From Lepidurus packardi (lineage: Eukaryota > Arthropoda > Branchiopoda > Notostraca > Triopsidae), in assembly GCA_023053545.1 (NCBI GenBank), contig JAKZAN010000002.1, positions 12,520,790-12,584,789 on the forward strand: a DNA stretch of 64,000 nt, written 5' to 3'. The position numbers and the translations under genes were made by a program. The notes beneath the pieces are model-generated. The model saw only the letters and a program-made list of their open reading frames with translations. It ran no database searches and had not been told where the DNA came from. Positions 47,131-57,936 of this stretch are shown here, in pieces. Position 1 is the first letter of the stretch; each line of letters opens with the position of its first letter.

Positions 47131-49376
47131 ATGTCGTCTTTAAACAGGGTAAATCAACATACTACAACTACATGCTGTTCACGTGCAAAATATCTTTATC
47201 TTCCTTGCAAGGACTTTGATTTTAACCCCTAAAGACTAACCCAGTCACTAATATTAATATTCAGCACCCAGCACTAACATTTGCACTTTGTTCACTCATC
47301 ACTGATAAACTTTTGCCCTTTGCACATCCGCCAAATTTGCTTATTTTCTTCCCCTGAGCATTAGTAATATAAAACGAGAATAACCTCCAATTATTCGTTT
47401 GTCTTTATCAATCGTCTGTTACATAACTTATCACTCCTTGTCATTGAATGTAACCTCAATTCATCCTTATTAATGTTCCTTAACGTTAACTCCTTGTTTT
47501 ATTCATTGGAACTCGATGTCTACATTAATTGCACATCTATTACTAACCATTTTCGAAATATTTTTGAAGCAATATACTAAATAATTTTCTAATAATTCCA
47601 GGTTTTCCATTTGAAAAAAGCTGTGAGTCGTTTCTCGTCCAGAGCTTTATCCACTTCTCATCCTTTGGCTTCAGATGAGGCAGCTCATGTGTCTGGAACC
47701 TGTTTTGGTAAATTTCAATTCATACTTCGTTTCTTCATCTTCCAAATTGACATTTATCTCGATAGGTTTGACTTCTGAGCAGCGCGAAATCCAAGATCTC
47801 GCTCGCAAGTTCGCCAGGGAAGAAATCATCCCAGTAGCTGCACATCATGATAAAACTGGCGATTTTCCCTGGGAAATCATTAAGAAAGCTCATGGCTTGG
47901 GTCTAATAAACACTCACATCCCTCCTGAGTTTGGTGGACTTGGTATGGGCGTCTTTGACAGCTGTTTATTGGCCGAAGAACTGTCCTACGGTTGCACTGG
48001 TATTGGTACAGCCCTGGAAGCCAACAGTTTAGGGGTAAAAAAGCCAACTTGTCTTAAAAACCAATTTTAAGTCAATATTTCACACTTCTTTCGCCTTCTC
48101 TAGGAAATGCCAGTATTGTTGGCAGGCAATGCCGAGCAGAAAAAGAAGTATTTGGGCCGTATGACAGAGGAACCTCTCTTGTGTGTAAGTTCTAACCAAA
48201 TTCCAAAAGAAAAAAAGTAGAAAAATCGTTAAAAATTCGAAATAATTCGATGTTTTTGGTCTTTGCTAGGCTTACGGAGTCACTGAACCAGGAGCTGGAT
48301 CGGATGTAGCTGGAATTAAGACCACCGCTGTTAAGAAAGGCGATAGTTATGTCATTAACGGTCAAAAGATGTGGATTACCAACGGAGGAGTTGCCAATTG
48401 GTACGAAAAACCACTTCCTTAACAAAAGATTCCTCATTCATGTACTTTTTCACCTTTTTTCACATTTTTTCACATTTGACCTAACAATAGGTACTTTGTT
48501 CTGGCTCGTACTGAGTCGAGCTCCAAAGGTTTAGGCGGAAAATCGTTTACTGGGTTCATCGTAGACCGTGACACACCTGGAGTGACACCTGGACGCAAAG
48601 TAATTTCCGTTTTTAAAGATTTCAATGTCCTAATGAGGTTCATTCTTATATTTTTTATTATTTTCTTGATTCCAGGAATTAAATATGGGTCAAAGAGCGT
48701 CCGATACAAGAGGAATTACATTTGAAGATGTGGTAGTGCCCAAGGAAAACGTTTTGCTAGGCGAAGGAGCTGGTTTTAAGATCGCAATGGGCGCTTTTGA
48801 TAAAACTCGGCCTCCTGTGGCCGCAGGCGCTGTTGGTTTAGCCCAGCGAGCTTTGGATGAAGCGACCAAGTACTCTACCGAGCGTAAAGCCTTCGGCCAA
48901 GAGCTTTTTAAACACCAAGTAATGTTTAATTTCATTTTCCCTTAATATTCTGTGCGTTTTTGATCAAAACCTGTTTTTTTTGCGGGGATTTCCCAGGCAG
49001 TGGCCTTTATGTTGGCAGATATGGCTATCGGAGTGGAATCGTCTCGCTTAGCTTGGATGAAGTCGGCTTGGGAGGTTGACCAAGGTCGTCGGAATACGTA
49101 TTATGCCTCCATTGCAAAGGCGTTGGCCGGAGACGTGGCTAATAAGGCTGCGTCAGATGCAGTTCAGGTACTTGGTTGCTGTACTTTAAGAAGTTTGATG
49201 GTCGTCGTTTAACTTATGTTTTGGGGCAGATCTTCGGTGGTAATGGCTTCAATACCGAGTACCCTGTCGAGAAACTCATGCGCGATGCCAAGATTTACCA
49301 GATTTATGAAGGAACAGCTCAAATCCAACGCGTTATCATCTCAAGAGAGTACTTAGCCAAGTTTCAGCAATCCTAA
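47131..49376 (+). CDS. ACADM: Medium-chain acyl-CoA dehydrogenase, mitochondrial
   Basis: Nine exons (47131-47148, 47602-47707, 47766-48034, 48104-48184, 48270-48400, 48491-48599, 48676-48918, 48997-49167, 49230-49376) give 424 residues; the human enzyme has 421. The short first exon joined to [19 protein letters not shown] makes a mitochondrial targeting sequence. Signature 1 is [15 protein letters not shown], with WITNGG for FAD. Signature 2 is [20 protein letters not shown]. The catalytic base is the Glu in [11 protein letters not shown], as in medium-chain enzymes. The homotetramer oxidises C4-C12 acyl-CoA in the first step of beta-oxidation and passes electrons to ETF. The first exon is inferred from frame and targeting features, so the start is less certain than the rest. 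Confidence 0.94.
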
Positions 49377-49762
49377 AGAACACTCAGAAGGTTATGGCCT
49401 CCAGAAACGCGAATTTTTTTGTTTTACCTCCAAACGGATCAATGCAACTAGACTGTAAAACTTTGAAAGTGCTTCAACTAGCCATGGTTGGTGTTACAAA
49501 ACGGAACTAAACCAGTTTTACTATAAGAATACACGATATTATATAGAATAGCCTTTTGAATCTTTTGAATCATGTGTTGAGATTTCTGAGGTTATTTGGG
49601 TTGAAATTTTTAGTCGAAAATGATGCAAAGAATGATTGTAGTCAATTAGCGGCTCAATTTTTCTAAAGAATAGTTCACGATTGCAAAGGGAAAATGAGTT
49701 GGGATTCATTTCCGACTGCGATAATGTGATTATCATGTTTAATTATAACTTTTAATGATAAT
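49377..49762. other. 3' flank of ACADM
   Basis: AT-rich sequence with no supported gene. It probably includes the ACADM 3' UTR. Confidence 0.45.
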
Positions 49763-51260
49763 GTGACGTTTTCGCTGTAGAAAAGCCCTTCAAGCCTTTT
49801 TATGTATTACGTGAACTGGCAAAACTCAAAGTACATTTTAACCCTCAGATTTTTTTGACTGATCAAAGGCTTTTCCCAATAGTCGTGGCTTTTACAATGT
49901 CAGCCTTAAGAACGTTGCAGAAAACATAATAATATTTACCCTCCCCTTCCCCCAAACCATAACTAATGTTCTTCTCATAGGATAATCTTGCCAACTGAAT
50001 CATGTACTTGTAATTGTACGAATGATAATTGAAACAATTATATGAAATCGAGTGAAAACTTGTACAGAAACGGCAACGCAGCATTAGCTCACGCCTGAGC
50101 TTTTAATTTTTAAAAAAATAAAAATAAAAAGCCCTTCAAGTTTCGTGATTGGTTCTTCTTTACAGTTTGTAGCCTGAGGCATCCGAATTATGAAAGTATT
50201 AGCAACTATAGACACTTTTAGTTGTTAATACGTTACCAAATTGACTATTTCAAATACGTATTTAGCTACGTAACGTTATTATTACGTAGCTAAAGTTATG
50301 TGTTATGTGCTAGCATTTGCAGTATGAAAAGGCTTAGGTTTGTTTGTACTAGGTCATGATACTGCAGTACAAAATATATGACAATGTGACGTTTTCGCTG
50401 TACAAAAGCCCTTCAAGTTTCGTGATTGGTTCTTCCTTCCAGCTTGTAGCCTGAGGCATCCGAATTATGAAAGTATTAGCAACTATAGACAGTTGTTAAT
50501 ACGTTACCAAATTGACTATTTCAAATACGTATTTAGGTACGTAAGGTTATTATTACGTAGCTAAAGTTATGTGTTATGTGCTAGAATTTGAAGTATGAAA
50601 AGGCTTATGTTTGTACAAAAGTTTATGTTTATGTTTATGTTAAAAGTTTATGTTTGTACTAGGTCATGATACTATAGTACAAAGTATATGATAATGTGAC
50701 GTTTTCGCTGTACAAAAGCCCTTCAAGTTTCGTGATTGGTTCTTCTTTCCAGCTTGTAGCCTGAGGCATCCGAATTATGAAAGTATTAGCAACTATAGAC
50801 AGTTGTTAATACGTTGCCAAATTGACTATTTCAAATACGTATTTAGCTACGTAACGTTATTATTACGTAGCTAAAGTTATGTGTTATGTGCTAGAATTTG
50901 AAGTATGAAAAGGCTTATGTTTGTACAAAAGTTTATGTTTGTACTAGGCCATGATACTATAGTACAAAGTATATCATAATGTGACGTTTTCGCTGTACAA
51001 AAGCCCTTCAAGTTTCGTGATTGGTTCTTCTTTCCAGCTTGTAGCCTGAGGCATCCGAATTATGAAAGTAGTATAGCAACTATAGACAGTTGTTAATACG
51101 TTACCAAATTGACTATTTCAAATACGTATTTAGCTACGTAACGTTATTATTACGTAGCTAAAGTTATGTGTTATGTGCTAGCATTTGCAGTATGAAAAGG
51201 TTTAGGTTTGTTTGTACTAGGTCATGATACGGCAGTACAAAGTACTACGTACACTCCAAG
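49763..51260. repeat. About 285-312-bp tandem repeat with internal palindrome
   Basis: Full copies start gtgacgttttcgctgta at 50384, 50696 and 50979, with a partial copy at 49763 and a headless copy from 50128. Each full copy holds aagcccttcaagtttcgtga, tagcctgaggcatccgaatt and an inverted repeat TTTAGCTACGTAA / TTACGTAGCTAAA around an 8-base loop (first at 50261-50294). One copy (near 50533) has mismatches in the stem. The array fills the space between ACADM and the secreted-peptide gene. Confidence 0.88.
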
Positions 51261-51380
51261 TAAGATACTAAGGTTTGTATTAAAGATTAAACCGTGTTAT
51301 TGTCAACTTAGCAAGTGCTGTCAATATCACTTGTTTTTCACCTTACCTCTTTACTTAGGTCTTCCATGTATGCATGTAGA

Positions 51381-51387
51381 TATATAA
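51381..51387 (+). promoter_or_regulatory. TATA box of the secreted-peptide gene
   Basis: TATATAA lies 137 bp upstream of the ATG at 51524, in a CG-poor setting. This is the clearest TATA box next to a gene in the window. Confidence 0.5.
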
Positions 51388-51523
51388 CCCTGCTAAAGTG
51401 AAGTATCCTGTAAAAATACCGACCTTGGCCAAACCTATAAGTAGCGAGCCCCAAGCATTTGAAAATCACACGTCTTCCAGCTTCAACTTCGCAAGTTCCA
51501 CACTTCCTTTCTTACACTTCGTC

Positions 51524-51798
51524 ATGAAGGTAAGGAGGAATGGTTTGAACTTTGAAAATTTTACTATATTTTATATTTTTGTTCTCGAAAGGTCCTCCTC
51601 TTGGTTCTCGCGTTCGTAGGGATAGCCTGTGCTGTAAGTGTGGTGGAAAAAGTTGTCGTTCCATTTTTCGTGGCCGTCAATGTAGGCTTGGTACAATCGG
51701 ATCACGAATGTGGTCATATCGGTCCAATTGGCAGTGGAATTTGGAATACCACTGGCTGTCCCCCAAATAACCATACACATGAACATGAAGGAAAATAG
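51524..51798 (+). CDS. Small secreted peptide, 70 residues, family unknown
   Basis: The first coding exon is only ATG-AAG (51524-51529). A 62-bp intron follows and the second exon runs 51592-51798. The joined start MKVLLLVLAFVGIACAVS is a strong signal peptide. The mature part is hydrophobic at first (VVEKVVVPFFVAVNVG), then has CGHIGPIGSG and WNTTGCPPNN with two cysteines and a possible N-glycosylation site (NTT, also NHT), and ends HTHEHEGK, which is His/Glu-rich. I do not recognise the family. A TATA box, a two-codon first exon and a short product fit arthropod secreted peptides such as cuticle or immune peptides, but that is inference. The TAG is followed at once by gtattg, so a 3' UTR intron is possible. 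Confidence 0.65.
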
Positions 51799-51939
51799 GT
51801 ATTGACAGGCGTTATTATTTGAAAACGATTTTGAAATACTTCTTTATATTTTGTGATTTCGTAGATCTATCACTAACGGATTGTCAAAACTATTCCGGCT
51901 GCTTACACCCCAAGTGTGTTGTTTAAAAAACAATGTTTA

Positions 51940-52715
51940 CTCAGTTTACCATGTATACTTACCATTTACCGCATTTGCCATTAATACAGCATACCATTTA
52001 CTCAAATTTCGAAATCCTTATAAGGTATTGTGTAACGCTTATAGTTTGAATTATTTTTGCGTGAAAGTGAATAGATTTTGATGTATTTCCTAAATAGCTC
52101 AGTTACTTCTTGCATGATATAAAAACTAGAATCGATAGAACCGCAGATTTCATATATATCGATACGATATAAAGCTAGAATCGCTCGAACGTGCAAACGA
52201 ATTTGTATTTGCATTTATACTTACCATTTACAGCATACCATTTACTCAAATTTCGAAATCTTTATAATGTTTTGTTTAATGCTTATAGTTGTAATTATTT
52301 TTGCGTGAAAGTGAATAGATTTTGATGTATTTCCTAAATAGCTCGGTCACTTCTTGCACGATATAAAACTAGAATCGATAGAATAGCCGATTTCATATAT
52401 AATCGATACAATATAAAAGCTAGAATCGCTCGAACGTGCAAACGAATTTGTATTTGCATTTATACTTACCATTTAGTATTAATACAGCATACTATTTACT
52501 CAAATTTCGAAATCTTTATAAGGTATTGCTTAATGCTTATAGGTTTCATTATTTTTGCGTGAAAGTGAATAGATTTTGATGTATTTCCTAAATAGCTCGG
52601 TCACTTCTTGCACGATATAAAACTAGAATCGATAGAACCGCAGATTTCATATATAATCGATACGAAATAAAGCTAGAATCGCTCGAACGTGTAAACGAAT
52701 TTGTATTGGTCATAA
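51940..52715. repeat. About 245-260-bp tandem repeat, three copies
   Basis: Copies start near 51956, 52218 and 52462 with atacttaccattta. Each contains gtgaatagattttgatgtat, ctagaatcgatagaa and ctagaatcgctcgaacgtg. The array separates the secreted-peptide gene from the 3' end of Polycomb-like. Confidence 0.85.
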
Positions 52716-52945
52716 GTAGGAGTCTAGAAAGAGTCCTCAGCTGCACTGGCAGTGTATTACAAGAGGATGTGAAGAATTTTTTGTTTTCGGTCTGTTCCAC
52801 ACAAGCTTCCAAATTTGTCACATAACGAAAAACGTTCTGTTTACCACAAGCAGACTAAATAACGCAAATTGTATCGGTGCCCAATACAATTTCCTTTTTT
52901 TTTTTCATTTTTACTTTCAAAAAAAGTAAAAAAAAAAATATTCAG

Positions 52946-55900
52946 CTACGTAGGATTGGGCTCCCAATCCAACAAATACTGGACTTGGCCACTGGGCAAA
53001 ATTCGTGTAGCCGCTACGGTGTACTTTTCGCCATTCGCGATCCGATTGGCTGTTCCAAAAATGGATTGCATCATCGAACTCGAACACGATTGAAAAGAAA
53101 GCTGGGGCGAGATAGAAGTAGGGGGCGTGGCTACCATAGGCGGCTGTACGGGATTTCTAAAGGCATCGACATTCGCCGGGAGTTGCTTGGCGAACGCCGA
53201 CAAAGGGGCGTGGCCTTTTTTAATGGGGCGTGGCTTCCTTCGTCGTACTTCGCCGTTTTTCGTTATACGAATGTCTTTTGCACTCAAGCGCATTTTCAAA
53301 GGCTGCACGCGGTGCAGTAGGGTATGGCCAGCACTGAGGTAGGCAGGAGAACCGTTCACGCTCATGAGATCCAAATGCAAAAAAGGATTATTTTGGCCCT
53401 CAAAATCCTTGAGAACAGGAATGAACATCTCCAGCGTGCTCCGCGAAGATGCTTCGTCCCCACTATCAGCCGGTGTGGGGTTCACGGACGAGTCCAGTAC
53501 ATCCGAAGACTTGCCACTCGATCCCTAAACAAAAAACAAAGATTTTACTACTATTTCATTCATTATAAGTATAAAAAACTCTTAAAAATTAGAAAAAAAT
53601 GCCTAAAAAACAGCTCTAATCCTACAAAATTAGTAAAATAATTGACTTTTTATCACCAAAAAAAGTAACTAGAAGCAAGTTTGAGTGTAAATTAACACGT
53701 AAAAAATCTAAAAAAAATTTGAAAAATGTAAAGTTTTATTGTAAAGATTTTTTATCACCAAAAAAAGTAACTAGAAGCAAGTTTGCGTGTAAATTAACAC
53801 GTAAAAAAATCTAAAAAAATGTAAAAAATGTAAAGTGTGATTAAAGTTTTACTGTACACATTTTTTATCACCAAAAAAAGTAACTAGAAGCAAGTTTGCG
53901 TGTAAATTAACTCGTAAAAAAATCTAAAAAAATTGGAAAAATGTAAAGTTTTATTGTAAAGATTTTTTATCACCAAAAAAAGTAACTAGAAGCAAGTTTG
54001 CGTGTAAATTAACACGTAAAAAAATCTAAAAAAATGTAAAAAATGTAAAGTGTGATTAAAGTTTTACTGTACACATTTTTTATCACCAAAAAAAGTAACT
54101 AGAAGCAAGTTTGCGTGTAAATTAACTCGTAAAAAAATCTAAAAAAATTGGAAAAATGTAAAGTTTTATTGTAAAGATTTTTTATCACCAAAAAAAGTAA
54201 CTAGAAGCAAGTTTGCGTGTAAATTAACACGTAAAAAAATCTAAAAAAATGTAAAAAATGTAAAGTGTGATTAAAGTTTTACTGTAAACATTTTTTATCA
54301 CCAAAAAAAGTAACTAGAAGCAAGTTTGCGTGTAAATTAACTCGTAAAAAAATCTAAAAAAATTGGAAAAATGTAAAGTTTTATTGTAAAGATTTTTTAT
54401 CACCAAAAAAAGTAACTAGAAGCAAGTTTGAGTGTAAATTAACGCCTAAAAAAATCTAAAAAAAAAATGAAAAATGTAAAGTTTGATTATAAAGATCTTA
54501 TCACCAAAAAAGTGACTAGAAGCAAGTTTGAGTGTAAATTAACCCGTAAAAAAATCTAAAAAAATTTGAAAAATGTAAAGCTTTATTGTAAAGATTTTTT
54601 ATCACCAAAAAAAGTAATTAGAAGCAAGTTTGAGTGTAAATTAACACGTAAAAAAATCTTAAAAAAAAATGAAAAATGTAAAGTTTTACTGTAAAGATTT
54701 TTTATCACTAAAAAAAGTAACTAGAAGCAAGTTTAAGTGTAAATTAACACGTAAAAAAATCTAAAAAAATGTGAAAAATGCCTAAAAAACAGCTCTAATC
54801 CTACAAAATTAGTAAAATAGTAAAATAATTGACTTTTTATCACCAAAAAAAGTAACTAGAAGCAAGTTTGAGTGTAAATTAACACGTAAAAAAATCTAAA
54901 AAAACTTAAAAAACGTAAAGTTTTATTGTAAAGATTTTTTATCACTAAAAAAAGTAATTAGAAGCAAGTTTGAGTGTAAAAAAATCTAAGAAAATTTGAA
55001 AAATGTAAAGTTTGAGTAAAGTTTTATTGTAAAGATTTTTTATCACCAAAAAAAGGAACTAGAAGCAAGTTTGAGTGTAAATTAACACGTCAAAAATCTA
55101 AAAAAATGTGAAAAATGTAAAGTAAAAAATAATAATAAAAAAAGGATAAAATTAAGAATATGAGGATTGTTTGGAAAGTTTTACTTTTGAGCTCAAGGGT
55201 CCATTAATTTTACGTCGCAAGCTGCGTTTCACTCGCGGACTTCGGCAAGACTTGTCCGCGTCTGCGCAGCTCTCTTCGGAGCTTTCCTTATCGTCGTTGC
55301 CATTATACGAGGCTTTTCGTTTGGTACAAATTGCGGAAGCCAAGGATGACGTATCAGTTTCACTTTCAGGACTACTGCCTTGGAAATCTAAACCCGAAAA
55401 ACCCTGTTTTAAAGCTAAAATACTAACATTTTTAACGCATGTATACCTGGCTTGACATGCCTAGTAGGAGGTCGTCCCCTTTTTCGCTTCAATGCAGTTT
55501 TTCTGTTGGTTTGAGCAGGATTAGCGTGTTTTTTCACTGCATTACATAGCGAAAGGTCTTTGACTTGATTTCCAGGCCTTAAAAAGAGGTTTAAAAAAAA
55601 AAAAAAATTCGTTAAATGTTTTATATCCAAAATTTGACGTTTGAAGAATAAATCTGATTCAAGACGAGATTTTTTAAAAAATTTTTTTTTTTTTTTTACT
55701 TGAATGTTAACCAACTTTCCATGAGTTGACTTGCTTGGGGCGTGAAGGGAACAGACGGAGGAACTCGAGTACGTAAGCCCCATATGCTGACTTTCTTTTT
55801 CATTTCCCTGCCGCTCATAAATCGGCCCTTGTTTTGCTTAAAGGCGCTTAGAATCTCATTCCTGCGCTCCACGCCAGATAATTTGGCTACCTATACCATC

Positions 55901-57718
55901 AAAAAGAAGAATAGTATGGATTAAGACTCGTAACTTTTGTGCTTTCTTTGTTTTAAACCCAAGGTGCTGTGTTGTGTTATACTTTGAGAGGCAGTTGCAA
56001 TTCATTCCGACGCGAGTCCAAATAAGGCAAAACGTCCGAGTCTAAATCATGGTACTTTTTCCCTGTTTCTAAAGCCAGATTGTAGAGCACCAAATGGGCC
56101 ACGTCTGCGATGTTCATATCCAAGCGGGCAATCCGTTCCGAGCCATTGTTACACACCGAACAAAGGAAAAGATAAAATCTGCCCAAAAAATAGATGAAAT
56201 TGTAACCTTTTTCGATCATTTCCAAGCCGTTTGACAAGTTATTAAAAAGAATGTTACCTATCACCGTAAAGAAGCGTGTGGTTAATGCACGACACACAGC
56301 GTTGATGAAACCATTGCAAACAATGACAACATTGTAACATTCGCCGATACCAATCGCCTGGACCAGCACAATAACAATAAATGTGTTGCGTATTCGAGCG
56401 ATGTTGAGCATCCCAGGTCAAAGAAACCACCTAAACAAAAAATTTTGGAAAATTAATATGACATTCACATTCTTAACAATTAAATCCAATTTAATCCAAT
56501 TTAATCCAGATTTACACTATAAAGTAATTCAATAACATTCTACTGATTTAATCAAGGGTTATAACTTGCTCAAATTCTTGGAATTTGTATTAATTCTATT
56601 AATATTAAGAGATTCTATTAGAAGATTCTATTAATATTAATTTATCTTTGATCAATAATTCCATTTATTTAAATTTATTCTAATTATTCATCAATATGCC
56701 TAATTCTTGAATGTTTAATCATGATGCAGTTCCTGCGATTATGCAAATTTACTCCCAAGTCTTAATTTACTCTTAATTGTTATTATTCTAGCGTTACTTA
56801 GCGCGCTTTAAAGTATACACTAGAGATAATCAGTAATAATATGTTAATTAATAATAATACGTGGTGTAAATAGGAATAATCATGTTTTTTTTTTACTTGA
56901 TATGGAAACTGAGTAGGTGGTGAGGCTTTCAGACAAGGAGAAGGGAGGTTTATAGCCGGTTTCGAATTGTAGGATTTGAATTTTTTGTCTTCTCCTTTCT
57001 CTCCACATCTTGTGCACATCCATAACTGTTCTTTGATCGCAAAAAGTTTGGGTATTTTCGGCTAAAGAAACGAAAACGAAACCAAAAACAGTTCCATAAT
57101 GGTAATTTGTAGTGATATTAGAAAGTTGTTGTTTTACTTCATGGCAAGACTGATGGTATCCTCGACCGCAATAGTGGCACAGCAGAATCGCATTATCGGG
57201 GAAAGACTGAGACTTTTTGCAAAGAACACAGTAAATTTCCGAGCCTTCAATTTTGATTTTCTTCAAATCCCTGAAACTGGACCACCGATCTGTATCATCC
57301 CCAAACTGGATCAAACATTTCCTGTTGGCGTAATCCACTTGGATGATGCTCCCACAGTAGAAGAACCCAGCTTCGTGCAGTAAGACATCCTCTCCTTCAC
57401 TAAAGCAAGGTTTGTCTGCAGTCGTGGAGTCAGGAGTGACACGATTTTCATTGTCCTCCTAATGAAACACAGAAGATTTTAGTCTCTAAACTTTTGGAAT
57501 CTGTATAAAAAAAGCACACTTGCAACACAGAACAGAGAAGGAATTGTTCCTCAACGCCCCGGCCGGTATTTTCGCCAAATTTCGCGCGCGTTTCCGTGCA
57601 AAAATGGGGCTGAAAACCAAGCGTGCAACATAAAAGCTTTACAAATTCCCTAACTAGGAATCCACTGGAGTAAACTTCAAGCGAATTAAGAGTATTGGTT
57701 TACCTTTAGGACTTCCAT
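52946..57718 (-). CDS. Pcl: Polycomb-like protein (PHF1/MTF2/PHF19 family), PRC2 accessory factor
   Basis: Nine exons (57704-57718, 57138-57458, 56897-57061, 56258-56430, 55983-56178, 55700-55890, 55447-55577, 55185-55387, 52946-53524) give 657 residues. Order: Tudor (about 22-74, [11 protein letters not shown]), PHD1 (about 80-145, [25 protein letters not shown]), PHD2 (about 185-245, [33 protein letters not shown]), the extended-homology winged helix (about 290-354, [15 protein letters not shown]), an AT-hook-like KRKRGRPP, and the C-terminal domain with [19 protein letters not shown] and [13 protein letters not shown]. The protein targets PRC2 to CpG-rich chromatin for H3K27 methylation. 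The first Trp of the Tudor aromatic cage is missing. The last intron is expanded by a tandem array. Confidence 0.95.
53640..55125. repeat. About 100-bp tandem array in the last Polycomb-like intron
   Basis: Some fifteen copies share ttttttatcaccaaaaaaag, aactagaagcaagtttg and gtgtaaattaacacgtaaa. Alternating copy types near 53820-54360 give a roughly 200-bp higher-order period. A flank containing cctaaaaaacagctctaatc occurs at both 53601 and 54781, so a large block was itself duplicated. On the minus strand each unit carries a T-run ending in tttttag, an acceptor-like end. Confidence 0.9.
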
Positions 57719-57936
57719 AGCTGCTTCCTAAAACTAGTGCAGGAAAGTAACAAAAATGTCCCTCATTACCAGCACAGTTCTGACAGTCTACACGCCATTT
57801 ACAAGTGGTTGATTGGATATGACGTCACAACAAGTAAAGCCCGGCAAGAGAGCTGCGAAGGACGGGCCTACGGGCGCTACAGGAGGGGCTTTGGAACAAA
57901 CCGTCCTGGGAGAACACGTGACTCCTGTTATTGGAT
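57719..57936. promoter_or_regulatory. Bidirectional promoter region, Polycomb-like / CMTR2
   Basis: The start codons are 218 bp apart on opposite strands. The sequence includes TGACGTCA at 57820, a perfect CRE/ATF site, and gaacacgtgac at 57911 with the E-box CACGTG. No TATA box is seen. A short frame starting at the ATG inside the CRE would be an upstream ORF for CMTR2 if transcription starts before it. Confidence 0.6.

Noticed and set aside
46890-47219. 109-codon frame before ACADM as its N-terminus
   Set aside because: Its frame does not splice into exon 2. ATG at 47131 joins in frame and makes a targeting sequence.
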